Assembly (NCBI GenBank): GCA_047618505.1
Contig: JBLHLB010000016.1
Span: 1-30,646 of the forward strand
Source: JBLHLB01 sp047618505
GTDB taxonomy: Bacteria; Planctomycetota; UBA1135; GCA-002686595
Direction: 5' to 3'
Length of the DNA: 30,646 nucleotides
Made by a program: the position numbers and the translations under genes. Numbering within the stretch: position 1 is the stretch's first letter; each line of letters starts with the position of its first letter. Positions 6,174 through 13,782 of the stretch are shown here, one piece after another. The notes under the pieces were generated by a model, which was not told the origin of the DNA, ran no database searches, and saw only the letters and a program-made list of their open reading frames with translations.

Positions 6174-9062
6174 ATGTTGGACCGCCCTCTGAACGCCGCA
6201 CCGCTCCTAGTCCTTGGCATGCTCGGATGCCTGGTCACCGGTATCGACGCCCAAAAGCGTTCGGACGAGCAAATGGAGGCGGACATCGAGTATGCGCGTG
6301 GCCTGGCCCAGCGTTATCGGTTTGTCGACCTAGCTGAAGAGCTGATTGTGGAGCTTGAGTCGGGGCGCACCTCTGCGCCGATGGCGATCAAGCTGGGCCT
6401 CGCCAAATGCGACATTTATGCAGAGGGTGCGCGGCGCGAGTCGGATCCCCCCCTGCGGCGCGAGCTCTACGACAAGGCCCTCGCTGCCTACGCGGAGTTC
6501 CTGGACTCCAACGAATTCGCCGACGAACGGCCCCAGGCGGAGCGCAGCTTCGTCGACCTGTCCAACGCCTACTCCCTCGTGATCGAGCGCGACCTCGAGA
6601 GCGCCGTGGGTGAAGATGCGGAAGCCCTGCGCGTGCGCATGGGCGAGGTGCTTGACGAAGGCGTCAAGCGTACCGGCACCCTCCTCGACGCTTTCGCGGA
6701 CTCAAGCGAACTGAACAGCTCCGAGAAGGAAGAAAAGTGGCGCCTGATGCTGAACATGGCGCAGCTGCGCATCACCCAGGGAAATCTCTCCTCCACGGGC
6801 ACATTCCTCTTCAATGAAGCGGAAACGATCCTTGAGGAACTCGCGGTGGACGCTGGCGAAACTTCAGGCTGGGGCCTGAACGCCTACCTTCTGACGTCCA
6901 AGTCCATGCTGGCCCATGGTGCCTATGAGGACGCCGCTGCCTATGCCGAATTTGTGGTGGACCTGCTTATTCCGGCAAGCAAAGAGATACGTGATGATCA
7001 GGGTTGGGACCAGATTCCCCAGGAGCTCAAGCAAGCCCGCTGGGAAATCGTCGAGCGCGGAACGCCGACGCTGATCGAAGCCTACAACCTTGCCGGCGAC
7101 CGGAAGACCGCCGTGCACTGGGGCCTCTCGGCCTACAACAACTGGAAGGAGTACGGCTTTGACCTGACGCCGCGTGGTTCCCTCGCGATCTTGGCCCTGG
7201 GCGACACCCTGGTGGATCTCGGCGGATGGGTTGGCGGTTCCACGACCCAGGGAAACCTGGCTTGGTTCGAAGGCGAGACGGAGATGAACGACGCTGGTTT
7301 CACCAACCGGCGTGAGACGCGGCGGGGTGTCGACCTGGCCCTTTCGATTGCCCAGGAAGTCAATCAAACCAACAAGGGCAACATCCTTCAGGTTTATGCC
7401 CAGGCCCTGATCAAGCGAGTGCGCGACGTGCCCGGCGTGCAGCTCGACCCGAGCATTCTCTATGAAGCTGCCGAAGGCACCTTCTACGAGAAGGATTACC
7501 CCGCGGCAATCGAAGCCCTGCACGGTGTAATGCTCAGCCTGCAGAGCCGGGACGATGCGACGCGCACGGAGTTCATGCCGAAGGTCCACAGCTTCCTAGG
7601 TCGGTCCTACGCTGGGCTTGATCGCGATTTGGAAGCGGCGCTTACGCACCGCGAGGGCGTTCTGAGTTGGAACGGTGACGCTGAGTTCGACTCGCGCAAC
7701 GCCCAGCTCTACTACACCGCCATCGGTCGAGTGCTGAATGCCTCCGGCGGAGACGAACAAATCCAGGCCATGCGGCTCGAAGCCGAGACACTTGTACAGA
7801 AGTTCTCGAAAGACGAGGGCGAAATCACCTGGCGCCAGGCCGAACGGGCCTACGGGGAAAAGGACTACGCCGGCGCCCGCGAGAAGTATCTGGCGGTTGA
7901 GCCCACCTCGGACAACTACGACAAGGCCCTCGCGAAGGCAGCCCTGTGCCTCTACAAGACCGGCGACTTTGTGCGCGCGGCAGAAGAGTTCGCCAAGTTT
8001 GTGGACGAGTACGCGGTCAACCCCGCCAATGCTCCCACCACCGGAGGGGGCAGTGCCTCACGGGCCCAGGCCTTGACCCAGTCGGTCTTCTACCTCGGTC
8101 GCATCGCCTTCGAGGCCCAGGACTGGGCCACGACGATCACTCGCCTGGACAACTTCAATGTGGAGCATCCGGGTCAGGACAGCTACTCGGTCAACGCGCT
8201 CTACATGGTTGTGCTCGCACACCTGCGCTCCACGCCGCCGAACTTCGAAGCCGCCCGCTCCGTGCACACGGTCATGGTCGAGGAGTTCCGCGACAACGTA
8301 GCCACGGGCCGTGCCGCCCTGCAGATCTACGGCGTCTTGAGCGAGAACTACACGGCCGCCGAAGCCGCTGGCACCGTCGATGCCCTGCCCAAACTGCGCC
8401 GTGATATGGCGGAGATGATCAGCCTCTCCAACAGCCTTCAGTCCACGCCGGCCTGGGACAACATGCGCCGCGAGACCAGCCTGTGGTCAGAGCTCGAGGA
8501 ATGGGAGCTGGCCGAGGCCATCGCGCGCCGCACGGCCGAAGTCCACGCCGACCGCGACGAGGACTTGCGCAGGCACGTAATCCCCGACCTGGGTCATGCC
8601 CTTCTTAGGCAGAAGCGTGTCGCCGAGGCCTTCGAGGCTCTCGATCCGATCGTCCCCGATCCCGACAGCGAGACGAAAGGCGCCCCTGGCCCCGTCCTAG
8701 ACTGGTGCCTCGCGGTAACCGGCTGGGTCGAAGGCACGAGCACTCAGATGGCAGAGGTCCCCGGGATCGGTAACGCGGAAAACTTCCTGAAGGCCTCCAA
8801 GCACTTACTCTCCCTTGAGCAGCGCGCCATCGCCAGATCCGACAAGTGGTCTTGCGAGTACCTCGCTGCGCGCCTTGACCGGGCCTACTGCTACTACCGC
8901 TGGGGCCAAATCGATTCAGCCCACCTGGCGGTTGCCAAGAGTCAGATCGAGTTCCTCCAGGGTGAACTCGGCCCCCGTATTGACGCTGGGCTCGAAAAAC
9001 GCTGCAACGGCGACGACACGGTCCAGAAGCGCTTGCTCTGGCTCTACAGCAAGGTTCGCTAG
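6174..9062 (+). CDS. Large exported TPR-repeat protein
   Basis: A 962-residue helical-repeat protein, presumably a periplasmic scaffold or adaptor for the secretin/ExbBD assembly. A hydrophobic N terminus (about residues 8-24) ends GIDA-Q, a plausible signal peptidase I site; C19 after MLG is a possible but poor lipobox. The rest consists of many degenerate TPR pairs, clearest in the middle and C-terminal third (for example GEKDYAGAREKYLAVEP and KTGDFVRAAEEFAKFVDEY). No enzyme motif was seen. It lies between the first secretin and a second TPR gene, all on the plus strand. No clear Shine-Dalgarno precedes ATG 6174, and later starts would remove the signal sequence, so I keep this one. Export and TPR nature are well supported; the partner proteins are inferred from context. 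Confidence 0.85.
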   Translation: MLDRPLNAAPLLVLGMLGCLVTGIDAQKRSDEQMEADIEYARGLAQRYRFVDLAEELIVELESGRTSAPMAIKLGLAKCDIYAEGARRESDPPLRRELYDKALAAYAEFLDSNEFADERPQAERSFVDLSNAYSLVIERDLESAVGEDAEALRVRMGEVLDEGVKRTGTLLDAFADSSELNSSEKEEKWRLMLNMAQLRITQGNLSSTGTFLFNEAETILEELAVDAGETSGWGLNAYLLTSKSMLAHGAYEDAAAYAEFVVDLLIPASKEIRDDQGWDQIPQELKQARWEIVERGTPTLIEAYNLAGDRKTAVHWGLSAYNNWKEYGFDLTPRGSLAILALGDTLVDLGGWVGGSTTQGNLAWFEGETEMNDAGFTNRRETRRGVDLALSIAQEVNQTNKGNILQVYAQALIKRVRDVPGVQLDPSILYEAAEGTFYEKDYPAAIEALHGVMLSLQSRDDATRTEFMPKVHSFLGRSYAGLDRDLEAALTHREGVLSWNGDAEFDSRNAQLYYTAIGRVLNASGGDEQIQAMRLEAETLVQKFSKDEGEITWRQAERAYGEKDYAGAREKYLAVEPTSDNYDKALAKAALCLYKTGDFVRAAEEFAKFVDEYAVNPANAPTTGGGSASRAQALTQSVFYLGRIAFEAQDWATTITRLDNFNVEHPGQDSYSVNALYMVVLAHLRSTPPNFEAARSVHTVMVEEFRDNVATGRAALQIYGVLSENYTAAEAAGTVDALPKLRRDMAEMISLSNSLQSTPAWDNMRRETSLWSELEEWELAEAIARRTAEVHADRDEDLRRHVIPDLGHALLRQKRVAEAFEALDPIVPDPDSETKGAPGPVLDWCLAVTGWVEGTSTQMAEVPGIGNAENFLKASKHLLSLEQRAIARSDKWSCEYLAARLDRAYCYYRWGQIDSAHLAVAKSQIEFLQGELGPRIDAGLEKRCNGDDTVQKRLLWLYSKVR

Positions 9063-9284
9063 GCCAGCAGGGTCCCCAAAGCCAGACAGGATCCCCGCTA
9101 CCGACTCCTCATCCTCCTTATTCGACACCCCGTTCTTTGGGCTCACCGGCAGTTCCCGGTTGTGAGCCTCATCCCCACGGCTAGAATGCCCGCCCTTTCC
9201 GCCAGCTCCATGCCTGTTAGCGCCCCCACCTCGATGCCCAGCACGACGTCCACCCCCCGCCGTCCCCTTGTCCAAGGATCCGTG

Positions 9285-10466
9285 GTGCGTGAGTTGGCCC
9301 AAAAGTTGGCCCAGAAGTTGGTACTGGGATCCTTGGTCCTAGGCTCCCTCTACGTGGGATCCACCCAGTTGGCTGCTGCCCCTATCCAGGGCAAGCCCGA
9401 CCAAGTCTTCTACATCAACCCCCGCGGCGAGGTGCGCACGGACAACGGCCTGGTCGAGTCGAACACCTTGACCGAAACGGTCATTACGAATCTCGACGGC
9501 GACGAGAAGAAACGCAAGAGCGCAAGTGTGGTTCGCGTGGTCTTCGGACGCGTTCCAGCAGCCTACAGCGATGGCTTGTCTTACATGCAGCGCGGCGATT
9601 TTGAGAACGCCGCCGCAAAGTTCCGCCTGGCGGCTGGCGATGGCGAGACGCGCCCCGCGGTCCAGGCCCAGGCGCGCCTCGAAGCCGCCCGTGCCCTTGT
9701 GGAGCAAGCCAAGGTTGACCAAACGGTCTTTGGCGAAGCGAAATCCGAGCTCGAGACCTTCTTGGCGGATCACGCCACGAACCGCGAAGTCCCCGCCGCC
9801 CGCATGTTGCACGGACGCACGACGCTCCTGAGCGGCGACAGCGTAGGGGCCCTAGCGAGCTACCGCGGCCTCTTCGGCGAAGGCGAGTCGGGTACTCCCA
9901 CCCCCGGCTACTCCTTAGCCCTTTGCTACGAGGCGGGAATCGCCGCGGTCGACACAGCCCTGATGCTTGGTAATGCCGATGCGGCCCGCGAGATCCTGAG
10001 CTCGATCGAGACCAGCCTGCCGGGTGTCCTGGCGGGACTCGAGGAAGAGGATCCCAACCGAATGCGCCTACTGGCGGTCCAGGCCAGCGCCCGCCTCGGC
10101 GAAGGTTGGGTTCTTTTGGCCTCAGAACAGACCAGTCAAGCGGTGACCTTCTTCCGCACGCAGGTACAGAATGCCCAGGCCGATGAGGCCGAGTTACGCT
10201 TCGGCGCCCAACTTGGCTTCGGCATGGCTCTGCTCGCCTCCGGAAAGGCCCGCGAAGCTCAGCTCGAACTCGCTAAGGTCTCCGCACTCGACTTCTCCAG
10301 TCGAGACCGCGCTGCGAAGGCCCTCATCGGCCTGGCCAATTGCGCCCTTTCACTTCCCGACTCCAACGCCCGTAGCCAAGCCAAGGCCTGGGTGACGACA
10401 GTTCTGGAACGCTACGCGGATACCCCCGCCGTCTTGGACGCGCGGGATCTATCCAAAAAGTTGTAG
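9285..10466 (+). CDS. Exported TPR-repeat protein
   Basis: A protein of about 393 residues with TPR-like repeats in the periplasm (for example AYSDGLSYMQRGDFENAAAKF). The frame is open from GTG 9162, and ATG codons occur at 9186, 9210 and 9234. I prefer GTG 9285 because AAGGA lies 6 bases upstream and the product then begins with a classical signal peptide (MRELAQKLAQK, a hydrophobic stretch, then LAAA-P). Upstream codons give a Ser/Pro-rich 41-residue extension with no family character. Just after the signal peptide comes a beta-rich stretch (VFYINPRGEVRT) followed by repeats to the end. It sits between the 962-residue TPR gene and exbB. Function is unknown; a role as periplasmic partner of the ExbB/ExbD motor is inferred. 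Confidence 0.82.
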   Translation: MRELAQKLAQKLVLGSLVLGSLYVGSTQLAAAPIQGKPDQVFYINPRGEVRTDNGLVESNTLTETVITNLDGDEKKRKSASVVRVVFGRVPAAYSDGLSYMQRGDFENAAAKFRLAAGDGETRPAVQAQARLEAARALVEQAKVDQTVFGEAKSELETFLADHATNREVPAARMLHGRTTLLSGDSVGALASYRGLFGEGESGTPTPGYSLALCYEAGIAAVDTALMLGNADAAREILSSIETSLPGVLAGLEEEDPNRMRLLAVQASARLGEGWVLLASEQTSQAVTFFRTQVQNAQADEAELRFGAQLGFGMALLASGKAREAQLELAKVSALDFSSRDRAAKALIGLANCALSLPDSNARSQAKAWVTTVLERYADTPAVLDARDLSKKL

Positions 10467-10545
10467 GACGGCCTAGCCGACCCCTCAGCTGTGCTCCCTG
10501 CTTCGGCGCCAACTGGCATCGATAATGGAAGCAACCACCAATCAA

Positions 10546-10602
10546 CGTCAGTGCTCTTTGCGCTGACGCTGCCCCTTGGGCTAGCGCTATTTGGCGTTAG
10601 CC
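10546..10602 (+). promoter_or_regulatory. Two leader hairpins upstream of exbB
   Basis: Hairpin 1: CGTCAGTGC (10546-10554) with GCGCTGACG (10560-10568), loop TCTTT. Hairpin 2: GGCTAGCGC (10579-10587) with GCGTTAGCC (10594-10602). Each has one G-T pair. The second matches the leader hairpin of the first secretin gene (2651-2670) in sequence (AGCGC, then TTTGGCGTT). Confidence 0.45.
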
Positions 10603-10696
10603 ATCGATCCCCCTGCTCCGGCATGGGCGACGGCGGCCCCACTCCCGCCTCACCCCGCGCCTGCACCCACAGCCTCTCCCCAAGGAGCCCACGAGG

Positions 10697-11452
10697 ATGG
10701 ACTCGATCTCCAGTAAGCCGCGACTGCTCTCTACCCTAGGCAAGTCGCTCCCCTTAATTTTCACCGCCCTTCTGCTTCTGACTGCAACCTCCTATGGAAT
10801 GCAGGAGGGTGCCGCAAAGGCCGCCCCCGAGGGCCCCACCTTCGGCAAGATCATCAAGGATGCTGGTCCCTTTGGATGGGCGATTATCGTCCTCTCCATT
10901 GTCGGCCTCGCCGTAGCCATTGAGAACTTCGTCTCGCTCAAGCGTGAGAAGCTCGCACCGCCGGAGCTAATCGACGAGATCCAAGCCCTCTTTGACGAAG
11001 GTCAATTCCAGGAGGCCATGGAGCTCTGCGAGAACGAGCAATCGTTCCTCACGCGCACCTGCGCCGCCGGCATCGCCAAGATCGGGCACCCCTTCGACGT
11101 GATCGAGAAATCGATCTCCGAGATGGGCGACGAAGAAGCCGTGAAGTTGCACCAGAAGGTGGGTTGGCTTTCCCTCATCGCCAACGTCGCCCCAATGCTT
11201 GGTCTGCTTGGAACTGTGGCGGGAATGGTGAGCGCGTTCAACGCGATCGCTAGCACCGGCGGTAACGCCGACCCGGCCCAGCTGGCTTCCGGTATTTCCC
11301 AGGCGCTCCTGACGACCCTCTTCGGTCTGCTGGTCGCCATCCCGGTGACCGCCGTCTTCGCCTTCCTGCGCAACAACCTTGTGCGTTCGGTGATTGAGAC
11401 TGGTGCCATCATCGAAGACCTCTTCGAGCGCTTCCGTCCGGACGTCGACTGA
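10697..11452 (+). CDS. exbB: ExbB/TolQ/MotA-family proton channel subunit
   Basis: Inner-membrane subunit that uses the proton motive force to drive ExbD-linked work across the periplasm. The 251 residues start with an extra hydrophobic segment (about 18-34) that looks like a signal peptide. Then come TM1 at about 59-79, a cytoplasmic region, TM2 at 157-181 with the conserved GLLGTVAGM (T173), and TM3 at 203-226 with the LLTTLFG threonines (T206, T207) that line the channel in this family. Start: AAGGAG (10682-10687) is 9 bases upstream of ATG. Two exbD genes follow. Because the neighbours are TPR and secretin genes rather than TonB, TolB or Pal, the partner is probably not a standard Ton or Tol system. 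Confidence 0.93.
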   Translation: MDSISSKPRLLSTLGKSLPLIFTALLLLTATSYGMQEGAAKAAPEGPTFGKIIKDAGPFGWAIIVLSIVGLAVAIENFVSLKREKLAPPELIDEIQALFDEGQFQEAMELCENEQSFLTRTCAAGIAKIGHPFDVIEKSISEMGDEEAVKLHQKVGWLSLIANVAPMLGLLGTVAGMVSAFNAIASTGGNADPAQLASGISQALLTTLFGLLVAIPVTAVFAFLRNNLVRSVIETGAIIEDLFERFRPDVD

Positions 11453-11457
11453 GATCG

Positions 11458-11525
11458 ACCGGATAGAGGTCCATCTGGATCTCTCGGTAGGATCTTCCCT
11501 AGCCCTGGTTCCGTGACCCGGAACC
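11458..11525 (+). promoter_or_regulatory. Stem-loops between exbB and the first exbD
   Basis: Stem-loop 1 begins 5 bases after the exbB stop: AGAGGTCC (11465-11472) pairs with GGATCTCT (11477-11484), extended by ACCG and CGGT. Stem-loop 2 is GGTTCC (11507-11512) with GGAACC (11520-11525). They may set different mRNA levels for ExbB and ExbD. No T-run follows. Confidence 0.4.
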
Positions 11526-11689
11526 GCACGGCGGGTAGGTTCCCTGTAGCTGCACTGGTAGATCGATACCGGGCCTCCCTGGTGCCACGAGGTGCCTCGG
11601 GGGGCCTTGGTGCAGAACCCAACCCCAACTTTGAACACCCCCGGGATGCGATTCCGGGCACGCAGCATCAGGACCGTCAGGACCAGCAA

Positions 11690-12190
11690 ATGAACCTGAA
11701 TTCAAGCGACGCAGATGTAGAGATGGAAATGGACATGACGCCGATGATCGACGTCACCTTCCTGCTCATCATCTTCTTCATGATCATCACCGACCTGTCG
11801 CAGCAGGATCTGGAAGATCTCCAGTTGCCGGTGGCGCGCACCGCCAAGCCGGACAAGCCCAACCCGGATGAGTGGCGTCCGGTGATCAACATCCCCCAGA
11901 GCGGGAACATGATCATCAAGCGTAAGGACTACTACGTTGCCGAGAACGATGACCCGGCCCAAATGATGGGTTGGCTCGTGGACACGGCGGAGCGCATGGA
12001 GCCGGATGAAGATGACCCCAGCCTCCCCGGTGAATCGCTCCTGATCCGCGCCGACGAATGGACAGAGTTCAAATACATCCAGCGCGTCATGCAGTGGTGC
12101 GGCGATAAGGACATCCAGATTTGGAAGATCCAGCTCGCAGCCGGGGAAGACCCCGAAGCCAAGGCAGAACGGGAAGCGGCGGGCAACTAA
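11690..12190 (+). CDS. exbD: ExbD/TolR-family protein 1
   Basis: Inner-membrane protein with one transmembrane helix and a periplasmic domain; with ExbB it forms the proton-driven motor. The 166 residues have the family motif MTPMIDVTFLLIIFFMI at 16-32, in which D21 corresponds to the protonatable Asp of ExbD/TolR. A long acidic N-terminal stretch (DADVEMEMD) precedes it. The periplasmic part ends in a domain of about 40 residues (SLLIRADEWTEFKYIQRVM) typical of ExbD. The frame is open back to 11513, but ATG 11690, with AGGA 7 bases upstream, gives the family-length product. It differs in sequence and periplasmic length from the second ExbD, so the two are not a simple recent duplication. Confidence 0.92.
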   Translation: MNLNSSDADVEMEMDMTPMIDVTFLLIIFFMIITDLSQQDLEDLQLPVARTAKPDKPNPDEWRPVINIPQSGNMIIKRKDYYVAENDDPAQMMGWLVDTAERMEPDEDDPSLPGESLLIRADEWTEFKYIQRVMQWCGDKDIQIWKIQLAAGEDPEAKAEREAAGN

Positions 12191-12305
12191 CCCCGTATTT
12201 CTCCCTTCTGGTCCCCACCTTCTGGTCCACCTGACACCTCTGCAATCGCACCCGCCCACCTCGTGATCTGAATCGGTCACCGACGACCTCCCCACGGAGA
12301 CTCCC

Positions 12306-12821
12306 ATGAGCGTCCTAGAAGACATCGCTAGCGAAGAAAGCAACCTGGAAATGACGCCGATGATCGACGTCACCTTCCTGCTCTTGATCTTCTTCATTCT
12401 GACCCTGAAGTTCAAAATCCTGGAAGGCAAGCTTTCCGCTTACCTGCCGAAGGACGTCGGCGTCAATGAATCCGACGCCGAGCCCAAGGAGAAGATTGAG
12501 ATCACCATCCAGGTGGTTAAGGCAGGCAACAAGATCTTTGCCACGGGCACTGATAAGGGTCAGCCCTGGGGTGGTGAGCCCGAGCGCCGCTTTACAATCG
12601 AGCCCGGTACACGCGTCCTGCAGTACCAAATTCTCTCGCGCAAGTACGACGCGGTGGAGGATGTCCGCAGCCGCATGGTTGAGCTCTTCGACAAGGATCC
12701 CGAGCGCCCCTCGACGGTGGATGCCCGCAAGGGGACGTTCTACGCAGACGTTGTTCCCATCCTCGACGCCGTGATTGAAGCGGGCTACACCGACATCACC
12801 TTCGTCGGCGAGTACAAGTAG
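12306..12821 (+). CDS. exbD: ExbD/TolR-family protein 2
   Basis: Second ExbD-type motor subunit, 171 residues. The EMTPMIDVTFLLLIFFIL motif spans 15-32 with the key Asp again at residue 21. The periplasmic domain is unlike that of the first ExbD: it carries an insertion (GQPWGGEPERRFTIEPGTR) before the C-terminal ADVVPILDAVIEAGYTDITFVG segment, which is the typical ExbD ending. GGAG at 12296-12299 is 6 bases before ATG. It lies 115 bases after the first exbD and is followed by a strong stem-loop, so it closes the exbB-exbD-exbD unit. Confidence 0.93.
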   Translation: MSVLEDIASEESNLEMTPMIDVTFLLLIFFILTLKFKILEGKLSAYLPKDVGVNESDAEPKEKIEITIQVVKAGNKIFATGTDKGQPWGGEPERRFTIEPGTRVLQYQILSRKYDAVEDVRSRMVELFDKDPERPSTVDARKGTFYADVVPILDAVIEAGYTDITFVGEYK

Positions 12822-12842
12822 ATCACCGCGATCAAGCGGTTT

Positions 12843-12871
12843 AGAAAGGGGCGCTAAGGGCGCCCCTTTCT
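12843..12871 (+). terminator. Stem-loop after the second exbD
   Basis: A perfect 12-bp stem, 12843-12854 with 12860-12871, loop TAAGG, 22 bases after the exbD stop. The right arm ends in CCCCTTTCT and only a short pyrimidine stretch follows. It is probably the end of the exbB-exbD transcript. Confidence 0.7.
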
Positions 12872-13782
12872 CGTTAAGAGACCTCGCGGTCCGGTGCCCA
12901 GCACTGCCGGCCCACTGCGATTCATGGCCCCCCGGCCCGGGCGACCCCGGGCGACCCCGGGCGACACCGGCCAATGCCCCCCCCATTGGGGCGCCTAGAT
13001 GCGCCCTTTACGCCTCCCCTAGGGCCTTTGGGACGCCAAGTCGGGCAACCCGGCAGCCACCTTCCCCGTTGGCCTTGGCTGGGTGGGGCCGGGGTCGAAC
13101 CGCGGGCCAAGGCAGTGGTCTATCGCCCAGGATGAGTTTCCAGGTTGAGCTGACCTGGCAGATGCTTTTAGGGCCGAGATTGGGGGTCAGATCTTTGCCC
13201 TTGAGGGGCTGGTTTTGGGGTCGATCCGTGGACGGCACCCCCGCTTGCCGCTAGCATCTGCGACGTCGTGCATAGTACGTGGGGGCCGGATTCTGGTCCC
13301 AACGTGGCAACGCGTCACAGGACCCTGAATTGGGGTTCCAAAGGGTGATTTCACCTCTCTGGAACACCTTGATAGGTCCCCCGCTCTTTGGAGCAGGCTC
13401 CTCACCGGTGCCCCGCTCCTTCGAAACCAATCAGTCCTTTGGCATGGCCTTGGTAGTCGCCGCGTGCGACCGCGATAACCCCTGTGGAAAACCCACGGGG
13501 GCCAAGGCAGCGGCCAGGGGACCCGAGTGTTTCTACCCGAGTGTTTCCACCCTGGATCTTCCCGGGAACCGCCTCCTATTCGAGGCAGTCTCCAGTTGGA
13601 TCCCCACCGAGTTTCTGGATCCCAAACCCGTCTACGTGTGCCCCCCCTTTTTGTCCCGGCGAACTGCCGAGTCGATCAGGATTGCACGTGGCCGAGTGAA
13701 AGGACGCCGCCTAAGTCCTCCCCTGCGCCCCAAGGGCGCACCGGACCCCCCAACCGTACACGCCCCTGTGAGTGAGCCCAAG
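12872..13782. other. Long noncoding gap upstream of the second secretin gene
   Basis: No gene is supported in these 911 bases. They contain three tandem 10-bp units (GCGACCCCGG) at 12941-12970, and an inverted repeat CCAGGT-7-ACCTGG at 13140-13158 that could be an operator. There is also a 14-bp direct repeat (ACCCGAGTGTTTCT, with one difference in the second copy) at 13521-13548. The secretin frame stays open back to 13279, but that extension precedes a clear lipoprotein signal and is probably untranslated leader. I found no convincing promoter. Confidence 0.5.

Noticed and set aside
13081..13115. tRNA-like T-arm (GGGGTCGAACC)
   Set aside because: The loop lacks the TTC start and no acceptor, D or anticodon arms can be drawn around it.
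13279..13782. 168-codon upstream extension of the second secretin
   Set aside because: It would bury the lipoprotein signal inside the protein; the composition is Pro/Arg-rich and unlike any domain.
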